Position numbers and translations under genes: made by a program
NCBI GenBank assembly: GCA_022113835.1
Contig: JAILWY010000025.1
Location: 2,914,001-2,978,000, forward strand
Direction of reading: 5' to 3'
DNA: 64,000 nt
Source: Atopsyche davidsoni
Lineage: Eukaryota; Arthropoda; Insecta; Trichoptera; Hydrobiosidae
Shown here: positions 46,990-58,603 of the stretch, in pieces
Layout of the letters: every line of letters begins with the position of its first letter
How positions within the stretch are numbered: the first letter of the stretch is position 1
The notes under the pieces: generated by a model
What the model saw: the letters and a program-made list of their open reading frames with translations, nothing else
Told to the model about the DNA's origin: nothing
The model's database searches: none

Positions 46990-48677
46990 ATAATACGTTA
47001 ATGACGAAATTAATATAATTTTTTGTATTTTACAAATAAAACATACATTTTTTAGAGCTGCTCCTTAAGCTTTTCATTCAATCGTATTTACACAAGAAAT
47101 ATTTTATTTAAATATTTAAAATGGAGCTGTACTCCTAAAGCTGTGATTTTCCTCAAAACCTTATAAAATCTTTAACCCCCATTTTTTATTTATTTATAAA
47201 TATTTTATAAATATATTGTAAAGTTCATATGTTTTTGTCCAAATAATTCAAAACATTATTTAGATTTTGTGGCACGTCTTCATTAGGTAGTCTCCAATGG
47301 TTCTTCAGGCCAGCCTGAAATGCTCAGCGAAAGCCTTACTCGCAGAAATTTGAGAAATAAATAAAAAAAGACGAACATTAATTATTCCAAATGTATTGGA
47401 CTTTCATTTTCTAAGCGGAAAGTCCGCTAACTTTTTGAAAGATGGCTTTCAAATACTTTTTCAGGATGGCCCAGTATATCATATCTTTTATTAAAAAAAA
47501 ATAAATTAAATTTTATTTTTATAAACAGGGAACTGCTATATATCTTTCTGTTTTGCATATTTTTACTTTTTGATTTCCACTGAGGAATAAAAGCACCATT
47601 GCTTCTTATTAAATTTGCTTTGATTTTTAATTTGAAACCTTTTTTTTTAAACCTTAGGGTGTGAATGAAAAAACATAGAAATAATTAATATATTTTTTTA
47701 TATTAAATAATATTTTATATTAAATAAATATCAATTATTGATATTTTTAGAATATTAATTGAGAATAATTTCTATGCAATTTTTATAAATAACAGAGAAG
47801 GGTTATCTTCTTTAGTGCTTTTATGTCAATTTTTTGCATCTATTTATTATTTGTCTTTTGCAGTGATAAATTGATCCTCAATAAAATCGATTTGATAACT
47901 TTATTTAAAATTATAACTAATATAATATGAAATATAAAATATTTTATATATGTATATAAAATATAACGATTGAGATGCTATCAGTGTCAATAGCTTTTTT
48001 CCATTTGTTTCGTTTTTTTCCCTATATAAAACGCAGTGATATATTTAATTAATAATTTTATTTAAAATGGGTTGAGGTTTAAAATACAGAGTATCTCTCA
48101 ACTCATTATTATTTCTTTAATCAATATTAATTGTGTCATAACAATGGAACTCACCGCTGGAACAATGTTGTACTATTGTAAATACAGCAGTGCCGAATGT
48201 ATAATCAATTGCGATTTAATTAACAATGTCTCTCGGCATCCTTGTATCAGAATTGTAAATACCCCGATTAAATGAATAATTTGACAATTAAAATAATCAG
48301 AGAATGTTACCAAATAAATATGGATAAGTAGGGTGACAGCACTTCTACTTTGTCTGGGACGTATCCTTTGAATGTGTGGTACGAAACACAACCCGGCAGG
48401 CGGTGCGTGCGCTAGTAGCCGCCATCTCATGCGAAGGGAGAAAGATGGCCCCTAAAGATGTTGCCTCTCCTCACAAAAGGTTGGTGAACACTGAACATAA
48501 CTTTGTTATTTTGTGAGATAAAAGTATAAATAATAGCCTACAAATTCTGGTTTATTCCCATTTTTTATAACGACTCAAAACCACCATCATATTTATTAAA
48601 TTAATATTAAATATTTTATCAAACAGTTTAGATATGATTAGAGGATATATATAGGCAGAAATTTTTTTTATTATAAA

Positions 48678-48724
<47 letters not shown>

Positions 48725-51700
48725 CTATTGAGCTACACACAATGTTGCATACATATAACACTATTTTTATCTTAAAACATATAGTTATTATTACGCAAAT
48801 ATGCGATTAAAAAATTATTTTTATATTAAATAAAGGATGTCTGATGAATATTAAATGAACGATCGCTTATTTATTGATAGAATAATAAATCACATGGCTT
48901 CCCACACAGTGTAAGAGAATGTTACATTGTTGAATTTTGTATACAAATGTTAATAGAGTTAAAAAAAATGCATTTGAATTGAATGCAAAATTGATTTGTA
49001 AACATCATTTTTATTTTTATGCCATGTGAAAAAATTATAATTGTGCACACCTTGAAAAAATGTAAGCATACTTTTTGACATTTTTAAAAATTTTAAATTT
49101 ACTGTAATCTTTTTTTCGGTTTCTTCTTCTCCGTGTGCCTCTCCTCAGAGCAGGTTGGTGAGAATATGTTTGTCCTGAGCTTGTCTTAATAATTCAGATT
49201 TTTTACTCATACAAATAAGTAGAGTTTATAGACTTATCGTTAGGGTTATGTGAGTCTGGATGTCTCACACTCTTGGAATAAATAGTAAGAGGCCATACAC
49301 AAATACTTAACGAGCATGATCACGACCAAGAAAAATAAAATTAAATGGTTATAGTCTACTTTAAACTTACTGCGAAGATAACGTTTTCTTCTTAGCAAAA
49401 AATAGGGATTATGTGAATATTACAGCGATGTAAATGTAAAACCTTTTCTTATGATAAATTTTCAGGGCTACAAATTAATATTCCCTGAAATGTCGGGCTT
49501 TGTTTGTCATGAAGATTTTTCAGTATTTCAGTTTAGCTGTGGCTTAGTCCTGAAATGCTGAGTTATTTTCACACTCCTTAGTATACTTCGGAAGACGGAT
49601 CTAGAAACGTTTGTGGAAATTTAATGTTTTGTTAATGTATTTATCTATCAGATTTCACATGTACTATGGGGACTTATAGATCCTTGTTTGTCGTTTTTAC
49701 CCATCTACATAGATCTTTTTTAAGTTGAGTTTTTTTTTGTCTACAATGACCTTTTAAAATATGTGATGCTGAAAAATATTTATTTGAAATCGTATCACGA
49801 AGAATATTGAGTTTGTTTCGGGCAGAAACCGACGAGGTTGGACTGTGTTTGAAGTCATAAATATAAATTTTATATAAAAAGTGCTTACTCTCTAAAAATA
49901 TTTATGAGATTGTATTTCGTGGAGTGTGACAGCACTCCCAAAAAAATATTCAGAAAAGTAATCAAATCTCCATCTATTTAAAAAAATATATTAAGAAACA
50001 AGAATCATATCCATGTAATTTTTCAGTGACGCGTACTTAAAAAAAAATTATTGTCAATAATAATTAATTTAATAATAGTTAAAACTTAATTTAAATAGTT
50101 TCATTATTTGATATAATATATTTCTTAAAAAAAACTGTAGTTAATATTATGTCAACAAAAAAAGTCCATATGTGTAATATTCACTCATATCGAGATACAT
50201 GAGCATATATTTATTTTAACTAATAAAAAAAAAACAATAAGGCAGTTCAATAAGTTGGGTTTGTTAATTTAAATATTGGCCCTTTATTGTTTTTTTATTT
50301 GTTTTATTATTGTTACATAATATTTTAGTATTTTTATAATTTCATGTTTGAAAGAAAACAAATACTATTTAATTAAACTGCCATCTATGTAAATCAATTA
50401 AAACTTTTATAAATCAAGTAAAATATATAAATGCTTGTAAACATATTCAATAGATGACGTTTTATAATTGATTTTATCAATAATGAACAATGAAATTGTG
50501 AAAATAACATCTTATTACAAGTAACCGAAGTTTTGACGTAGACTTGGAAAAAATCAACCCCCTTAACATCCAAGAGCCCTTAAAAATCGATTCGCGTAAC
50601 CGAGTACGTGATTATTGAATTTTCATCCTTTATCAGGGACGTACTTGCACAGTGCGTAAAAAAAAGTTAACAAGACAATTCAATTGATTTAATATAAATT
50701 ACGTCTCTTAAAGAAATAACGCTTCTACGTGAGGTTGAAAAAGTCTTCTCACTATTTCAGCCAAGGATAGAATGTTAACCAGAAACATCTTTGAAGGAAT
50801 ACAAGTACTGTGCTAAGGAGACACGAATTCTGCTTGTACGCGAAGAAGGTTGGGCATTCTAATATTGTCAGGCGTGATGCGAATAAAGCCTTTGGCAACT
50901 ATCTACAGTTGCCACAATGAAGCTATACTACCAAAAACAGAAGATAATACAGATTTGATGTTCAAGCTTTAGTAAATTGTTTTCAGCTTTAATGATGGTT
51001 GAAAGCACCTGTTTATTGCAGGTTTTTGTATACAAGAAATATTCGGCCATAATTACATTTTTTTTACCCTTGGATTGTAGCAGTGTTAGAAAAAAAAAGT
51101 ATGTCTTCTCCAGTATTAGATATAAGCAATGAAAGCAGCAGAGGAATGCCGTAAATAAATAATGCATAGGAATCCGCCTACATATATTGATGTTTTTTTT
51201 TACAACCTCCCACCCTGTAACGAAATGGTACACGGCAGTAAGACATTAGTCACCCTGTGGCACCTCGAAGGCTGAGCCGGCTCGGTGTTGCCAACTGTCA
51301 GCGCTTTAAGGAAAACTCCCAAATGAGCGTGAAAAAAGTTTTCACGAGGGAAAATGTTGAGGCTTGATAAAATATTTATCTTTTTAAACTTTTCGGGTGT
51401 GGGACGAATTTATTTTTTTTCGTTGTAGAATTTATACATTTTAAGCTGCGGGGTTACATGATAAAAGTAGTCTCAGTTTGATTATACACATATTTAAATT
51501 TATATTTTTGAATAATAAAATTAAGCCATAAAAATAATTTTAAAAAAGTACTTCAAAATATAAACAAAACATAAGCAAAATTCTTTACATTTGTTTACCC
51601 AGTTGACATTTTTCAAAATACAATACATAAAAACATAAAAAACCCGTAAAATGATTTTTCTTATTAAATAATCAGACAATTATTTTTTTAAACATATATT

Positions 51701-52760
51701 CATAAATAAATATGACGGTTGCCGACCCCTGGGACTGGTCCATTTAGACAGATTCTGATCTGCGATATCAGGAACTATTTGGTAAGGAAATTCTCTTCAG
51801 GCTCGCAGAAAGACGCATGTATGAGAAGATTGTTATTTTTTATATATTATTTTGATATACTAAGCATTATATATTTATAAAATAATTAATACGTGACTTC
51901 AATGAATTTGATTTGCTTTAGATTTATGAATTAAAAGACAAAGAAAATACGCCCGCATTGTATTCCAAGTAGCGTTAGTAATATTAGTTACTAACTTTCT
52001 TTTTAATTATTTATATTATGCCATATGCCGGAAACGTCACAAATCGGAATCATCCGGAGTAATCTCTGATCAAAAAAAGTAGTTAATTACTTCATCTACC
52101 CTTCTCGTTATTGTGATTAATTATTTAGATTATCGGTGCTTGGATGTCTTCATTTCATGAATTTATCTTTTACAAGCTACACAAGGATAAAAGTTAATAC
52201 CTCGTATAATAATTTAACGATGGTTTTAATATTTTTCAAAGTAACGACGTGCTGCTAGCTTATTAAAAATACTGATAAACGTGTTTTTTTTTTTCGTATC
52301 TCTTATTCTAATTGAAGACTCTGCAAAGTAAAATGTATGGAGATTTGTACAGAGAAGTATTGGATAGTTATTTATATCGAATGACGGGTTATAAAGGTGA
52401 CGTCATAAAACAGCTCCGAATTAGTGTATATATATATATATATATATAAACGAGTTTGTGTGTGTGTATATGTGCATTTTTAAGTAATTTGTATAAATAT
52501 ATTCAATGCAGATATAAATCGCTTTGGACCCAATAACATCGTTTTAGGATTTACCTGTCAGAGCAGAAACCGATTCTAGAAAACATTGATATATTTATAG
52601 TCATAAAGCTAATAAAATAATAAATCTATAAGACGAGTTCACAGTGCTTAAATACTTAAAAAATATTTTCAACATAATGTACAGTTCGAAGGTTGTTTTC
52701 AATATTTTTACTATAATACACAATATCAATGTATTTTGCGATCATTCGGACTTTCATTTT
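46990..52760. other. AT-rich intergenic stretch
   Basis: It contains (AT)n at 48679-48722, a LINE tail scrap at 49115-49170 (minus; CTGTGTGCCTCTCCTC-like), a related scrap at 48455-48495, and TA/TG simple repeats at 52428-52470. A GC-richer patch at 48345-48440 and another at 51235-51310 have no recognisable content. Confidence 0.4.
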
Positions 52761-52764
52761 TTTC

Positions 52765-52979
52765 ATGGACAAGGTTCTGCATGAGATAAAAAAGATTAGT
52801 GAAGTGCTAATGAAGTTGAAGAGGCGGGAGCCCAGCAAGGACCGGGCCTTGAAGATGCAGGAGGTGCCCAAGTTCAAAGCGTACAGTGCCCACAACAGGA
52901 CCTTCCAGATCTTCCGACTGAAGGCTCTCTACACCAAGGTCATTCAGGACATCTGCACCGAGAGCAGGAACTTTGAACC
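52765..52979 (+). CDS. Candidate exon of an unrecognised protein
   Basis: A GC-rich open segment in AT-rich flanks reads HEIKKISEVLMKLKRREPSK, then QEVPKFKAYSAHNRTFQIF and LYTKVIQDICTESRNFEP. High GC at third codon positions and a good donor (CC|GTAAGC, 52979/52980) support an exon. It may start at ATG 52765, or after an AG at 52772-52773 as an internal exon. The protein is charged and mostly helical, with no signal or membrane segment. I do not recognise the family. If spliced to 53118 the frame ends after about 10 residues. Confidence 0.45.
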
Positions 52980-53117
52980 GTAAGCATCCATCGAAGTCTT
53001 GGCCTCTATTTAACAGTTTAATATTAGTTTCTTAGGTGTTAAGACGCGTTAATTTTTTTTTATTCGGAAGCTTTATTTAAAATAGATTTTAAGTGTGGTG
53101 ATTCGGTTCTGCTGCAG

Positions 53118-53238
53118 AGGAAGCTCAGAGATGTTGCTGGCGGCGTAGGAGGAGTCCAGGCACGGACTCGCTCGCCCAAGCAAGGCCCTCAGTTCATGCA
53201 CAGCCTGCCAGTGGAGCTTCCGCCCACTACCGACCCAG
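53118..53238. other. Ambiguous exon-like segment
   Basis: The plus strand shows a strong acceptor (TTCTGCTGCAG) and donor (CCCAG|GTGAGAG) around 121 bp that are open in two of three frames. The minus strand is also open (HWQAVHELRALLGRASPCLD), with very high GC at third positions, and its stop overlaps AATAAA at about 53078. Either strand could be real, and family resemblance does not decide it. Confidence 0.3.
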
Positions 53239-53239
53239 G

Positions 53240-54820
53240 TGAGAGACAAGCCCTGATCTAGGACCTGGGTCATTTTCAGGAATAGATCAGCCAAAGACTG
53301 CCTTATGCCAGCATTACCTAATCTTAAAATGAACAAAGCCAGCCCCAACCAAGATCCAAGAATTTTTTTTAACAATACAATACGTTCTCTGATTATTATA
53401 AAAAATGGGCTTAAGAGCACAAAGCTTGATAATTTGATATTTCTATAATATATATTTTCTAATAAGCAGTGCTCGTTCTTGGGATGACAAAAAATACGAG
53501 TCGACGATTGTAATGATTCATGCACCTGGTAATTGCAACTGCGTTCGCAATGCAGTTGACCTTGATTATTCTCTTGGAGCAACAACAATGAATAATTCTA
53601 CTTATACCAAGAGAGAAAGACACGTTTTTCCGGTTTAAATTAAAACAGAGTATTTCTGTCCATAAAAAGCCTTGGGTCGTTAAAAGCACGATTATTGTTG
53701 AGTTATTCATCGCATCACAAATAATTTTTTTTCAGAATTTTTATAATCGAGTTTTTTTATTTTTTTAATATTAAATTTGCTCTATTTTTTTCCGTTTTCG
53801 TGCGATACCGCGAGTTTGGAAACACCGTGTTGAACCGCAGCTCCGTATCAATTGATTAATGCCCTAACTTTGGAGAAAAACCAAAAGAAAATTTTAAGGG
53901 TTAAGTAAATATTTTTACAGAAACGGATATGATTAAAAGTTTGGAAAAGTTTCTCGTGTAGGGTATAATTTATTATGCAACTATTTTTTGCCGACTGATT
54001 CCTTGTGCTCTGCAAACGACCGTTATGAGATTAATAGGCAGTGTTTGTGAAAATTAACTTTCGTCGTTAGTTCGTGTCTCGCGTGCTCGGTACCATCTGT
54101 GTAGTGATAATATTTTAGGCATTGTAGAGAAATGTAATAAAATGCTGTGCAAAAAATCAACTTTTAACACAGTTTTAAAGCTCATACTTCTTCCACTTGT
54201 CTGCTTTAGCAAAAAGGTCGCAAGTGAGAGATTTGATAAATAATAACACCACCAGCCTCCTCCATAGACTGAGATCTTTAACGAGACTGTTTGAGAGCTC
54301 TGCTGAAAGTCTACAAGCACCAATTCACCTGTATGGCAATGATAAAAAAAGCCACTCTACGTGACGGTATACGAAAGTTATATTATTAAAAATTTAAACT
54401 TTCTTTAGCAATTTAAAATTTTAACATTATAATTATACGTGATCGCGAATATTCAATGTAGATAGGTTTTTTCTAGTGTCTGGATTTAATAATGAATACG
54501 AAAATTGGTTTCGCTGTCGGACTCGCCGAGTGCGCTTTTGAACGGGAAAGTTTAGATTTGCTCCAATTAGTCGGGATCGTTAGAAGTTATCCCTTCGATC
54601 TGTATTTTTTGCATTTTCTTTTGTCAAGCACTGTCGACCGTTGTTAAACTCCAATTAAACTCTGGTTACATGGAACGCGCAGAAACATAAAATTTATTGA
54701 ATCAGTGCACAAAGGAACAAATAAATAAAAAATGCAATATTTTGTTTACTAACTTGCCACGTTTCACGATTTGGAAAATAATATTTAAAAAATTAAAAAT
54801 GTGAGGCTTTCTACTACTAC
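53240..54820. other. Intergenic stretch
   Basis: No supported gene or repeat. Open frames on the minus strand (53459-53710, 54054-54323) lack any recognisable motif. Confidence 0.35.
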
Positions 54821-54890
54821 CAGATTAGAACCGGGGTCACTTCGGTTGGCATGCTAGCATGCTAACCACTCCTGCACAACATGACTGTTA
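54815..54890 (-). repeat. tRNA-derived SINE head
   Basis: On the minus strand the A-box-like GTGGTTAGCATGC, then CCAACCGAAGTGACCC, and the B-box-like GGTTCTAATCT occur with tRNA-like spacing. This is the classic layout of a tRNA-derived SINE promoter. The sequence after the B-box is short and degenerate. Confidence 0.7.
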
Positions 54891-55194
54891 ATGTCCACAA
54901 ATTCCAAGTAAAGAATAAGACACAAGCATAAGATATATACAAGTGCTTCAAAACGATTGAAATCACTAGTGTGGTTTATAGACTCCTCGTTAAAATTATC
55001 TAAGTTTAGATAAGAAGGTTAGATTATGCTGCTTTATAATTAGTTTATATCATAATGGTATCCATAAATTCTCAAGACAAAGGAAGAAAATAAAAAAGCA
55101 TATATAACACTTAAAAATTGAATGAGGAGTGAATGTGAAAATATACACACATATCGAGTTTGTAAATTATAAAGTAAAAGCCAGTCCATAGATT

Positions 55195-56168
55195 TCTCTA
55201 ATACGCTACTAATACAAAGAGGTCATGTGCTATTTGGATTTAATAATTTTGGCATTAAAGCTCTGACACGAAGCAATATTAAGCTATGCGAAGATGTTAT
55301 GTGTTCTTTAGATTTAATCATTTTAGTCTAAAAGCTCAGACACGAAGCAATACGAAGTGGCCATGTGTTCTTTGGATTTAATAATTCTAGCCTGAAAGCT
55401 CTGACACGAAACAATACAAAGCGGTCATGTGTTCTTCGGATTCAATAATTATAGTCTAAAAGCTCTGACTCGAAGCAACACGAAGCAATACGAAGTGAAG
55501 CTTGAAGCAAAATGAAGATGTCATGTGTTATTTAGATTTAATAATTCTGGTCTGAAAGCTCTGACACGAAGCAAGATAGAGCAATTTGAAGTGGTCATGT
55601 GTTTTTTTGGATTTAATAATTCTAGCCTGAAAGCTCTGACTCGAAGCAACACGAAGCAATACGAAGTGAAGCTTGAAGCAAAATGAAGATGTCATGTGTT
55701 CTTTAGATTTAATCATTCTGGTCTGAAAGCTCTGACACGAAGCAACATAAACCAATTTGAAGTGGTCATGTGTTACTTGGATTTAATCATTTCGTCTGAA
55801 AGCTCTGACACGAAGCAATACGAAGTGAAGTATGAAGAAATACGAAGATTGGATTTAATCATTTTGTCTAAAAGCTCTGACACGAAGCAACATAAAGCAA
55901 TTTGAAGTGGTCATGTGTTACTTGGATTTAATAATTTGGTCTGAAAGCTCTGACTCGAAGCAATACGAAGTAAAGTATGAAGAAATACGATGATTGGATT
56001 TAATCATTTTGTTTGAAAGCTCTGACACGAAGCAATACGAAGATGCCACGTGTTCTTTAGATTTAATCATTTAAGTCTGAAAGCTCTGACACGAAGCAAT
56101 ACGATATGAAGCATAATGCAACACGAAGTGGTCGTGTGTTCTTTAGATTTAATCATTTTGGTTCGAGA
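55195..56168 (+). repeat. Minisatellite, about 12 units of 62-98 bp
   Basis: The core AAGCTCTGACACGAAGCAA or a close variant occurs near 55258, 55330, 55397, 55459, 55557, 55630, 55728, 55800, 55872, 55945, 56017 and 56083, separated by a TTTAGATTTAATCATTTTGG block and GTGGTCATGTGTT or GATGTCATGTGTT. Spacing is mostly about 72 bp, with two units of 98 bp that contain an extra CGAAGTGAAGCTTGAAGC. The last, partial unit runs directly into the promoter of the second cuticle gene. The open frames through it are by-products of the repetition. Confidence 0.92.
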
Positions 56169-56169
56169 G

Positions 56170-56367
56170 CTTTATTCGCCGGTTTGCCGAGGCGTCGCCG
56201 GATCGGGAATAGAGCTGGCAGGCAGTCGGGGCGTGTGGGCAGCATCCTGTCCAGATGCATCTCCGCGGGGGTGCGGGCTATATAAGCCTCGGCTCCAGGA
56301 CTCGCGGCAGTCGACGGTCAAGGCTCGGGACTTCCTGGAGACGCAAAGGCGCGGCCACACCACTGAG
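56170..56367 (+). promoter_or_regulatory. Core promoter and first exon, second cuticle gene
   Basis: A GC-rich, CpG-containing segment holds the TATA box TATATAAG (56279-56286) and an initiator-like GCAGTCG with its A at 56309, exactly 30 bases downstream. The transcript would run to CACTGAG|GTAATCC at 56367/56368 with no ATG, so this is a non-coding first exon. Linkage to the coding exon at 58604 is inferred from strand, order, and the fact that coding begins exactly at a splice acceptor there. Confidence 0.7.
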
Positions 56368-56465
56368 GTAATCCAGAACCAACTACTAACGGACCCGGAT
56401 ATCTATACATGCTCCCTTACTTGTTTTTTGGATTTGAGATTATTTTTAATAAACTCATCGTCATA

Positions 56466-56640
56466 TTTTTGAGTAAAATACTTGAGTGATTTTCCACATG
56501 TTCGTTTTTATTTGTGACCGGTTTTGCCAACCTTTCACGTTGGCATTATCAAACAGAGATAATGTTTGATAATGCTAACGAAAAATATTAAAATGGAATT
56601 CCACCAAGTACTCTCTGTCAAAAATATTGAATTTCTAAAC
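56466..56640. repeat. Terminal-repeat family (copy 2), with hammerhead-like relic
   Basis: AAAATACTTGAGTGATTTT (direct), then GTGACCGGTTTTGCC, then the inverted blocks GGAATTCCACCAAGTACT and CTCTGTCAAAAATATTGAA. On the minus strand TTTGATAATGCCAAC ... GGTTGGCAAAACCGGTC follows hammerhead order with a mutated core. It lies in intron 1 of the second cuticle gene. Confidence 0.75.
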
Positions 56641-58149
56641 TCATCATACTCTGTTTAAACTATATTTCTATTCAAGAACATGTTGCAGATGATGGAATAT
56701 TTATTTTTTGTAGTTTGTGATTATAATAGTAGCCTTATCACTCTTAGCCCTAAAGCCTGTGGTTTATTGTAAGCATTGTATTGAAGTAATACTTAAAATC
56801 ACTTGATATATATTTTTTATGAATTCGTTATAATTTTGGTTAACACATTTTCTTTGGTGCTATAATAGTCTTATTATTTTATTAAGCCCGATACCAATAA
56901 GAATAAATCTAATATCAAAGACACTATCAAACCTCTGCTAATTTTCGTGTTAAATTTCAACTGAAGTTATATTTGTGTTTATTTCTTTTGTGGATCATTT
57001 TGAGATTGTATTATGTTATCATTTCATCATGTTGGTGTATCTATTTGACTTATCTAGTTAACTCGTATTATTTATAGCGTGGAAAAAGATGATTTATCAA
57101 TATGTCAATTAAAATACTCAGAACTGGATTATTAAAAAAAAAACACAATTTGAAATCATTGAATAATTTTTGAAATTTGATGACTTTTTCAGTAATATTT
57201 AAAAAATAATGTGTCTAGTTTACTCTGAGTACTAAAAAAAATAATATATATTTGTGTTGTAAATCTTAAAAAAATTATTCATACATGATAATGATTTTAT
57301 TCTGTCGTTGTTTTGTGGAAGTTTCACTAAAAATTGTCAAGTGATCTTCGCACACAAATACTCAAGTTATAAAGCACAGTAAAAAAAATACTTTTGTTAT
57401 ACAGTAGGCGGTGATTCAAAAGTTTGTTGATTTATTTACACAGTCAAATTTAATAAATACAAATCCAATAAATGTTGCGCTTTGCAACTGCTTCCACGTG
57501 GCCGTGGAATTGAATAATTGCGCAGATCTTGCTCATCTGACGCACTGCGGTAGTTTTTCTAAGCAACATCTCCATAGCACAACGGCCGAGACGTTATTTG
57601 CTAGGTAGGATATAATAAATCGGCATTCCGTTTAGTTTTCAACGAATTACTTGCGAGCAAACGCGTGGGATGGCACGGCGTAGAGAGCAAGGCTGCGCCA
57701 TTTTATCGGACAGAGAGCCAAAAACGAATTGGACCCGATGCCAAAAACCCAACTCTTTAACAATGGAAACTCCGTTGAGTTTACGTAACGCAATGTCAAT
57801 TCCACAGGAAAACAAGGCAATAAATTAAAAATCATAAATGTGCCCTTCGATCTTGTTATATTATGCGCAGCACACATCGTTTTAAAACCGAAACGCACAT
57901 CAGAAAATTCAAATAAAAATTATGCAATTACAAAACAATTAATTTTGATATAGTATTAAACCATTGTTTTACGTTGCACGTAAGCGCACACCATTTTAAA
58001 ACAAAAACGGAATAATAATAGTAACAATAAATCAGCTTATATAGCACATCTATTAAAAACACTTTTAAGATTTTTAAACGAAACATATACTCGTATGATA
58101 CCAAAAACTATAGTGCAAATAATGTAAATTATAAAGTATCATGAGAATT

Positions 58150-58361
58150 TATAAATTCAATATTTTTGACAGAGAGTACTTGGAGGAATTCCATTTTAAT
58201 ATTTTTGTTTATTAAATAAAATACTTGAGTGATTTTCCATATTTTCGTTTTAATTAGTGACCGGTTTCGCTCTCACTCCGCTTGATAATGCCATGTGAAA
58301 GGTTGGCGAAACCGATCTTTAATAAAAACGAAAATGTGGAAAATCACTCAAGTATTTTATT
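58150..58361. repeat. Terminal-repeat family (copy 3), palindromic
   Basis: The family's first block (58150-58200) is followed by a palindrome. The left arm 58215-58270 (AATAAAATACTTGAGTG ... GTGACCGGTTTCGC) and right arm 58306-58361 (GCGAAACCGATC ... CACTCAAGTATTTTATT) are inverted copies. The middle reads CTTGATAATGCC ... GGCGAAACCG, a degenerate hammerhead core. It lies 240 bp upstream of the first coding exon of the second cuticle gene. Confidence 0.8.
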
Positions 58362-58603
58362 GAAAAATATTAATTTATAAATATTCGTTCAGTTGCTTAA
58401 AACAAACCAACGTCACTGCTTTGCGTTTATAGTAGCAAATTTATGAAAACTGTAGGATATTCATAAATATATTGAGTACTTTGCAGATTTGCAAACACGT
58501 CATTAAAAAAACGGATCAACCTAGTTGCGGATTGAAATTTCCAACTCGTCGTGTGATTGTCGTATTGAGTGTAGTGTATTTTGAATATTTTTTTAATTTT
58601 CAG

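Noticed and set aside
55528..55905. Repetitive open frames of 69-75 codons
   Set aside because: They arise from the minisatellite unit, and the frame is lost in other units.
55195..56168. Regular repeats resembling an array of spacers
   Set aside because: Whole units, including the parts between cores, are homologous, so it is a minisatellite. CRISPR arrays are not expected in animal DNA.
57411..57608. 65-codon frame with several cysteines and histidines
   Set aside because: No acceptor/donor or family support; it lies in intron 1 of the second cuticle gene.
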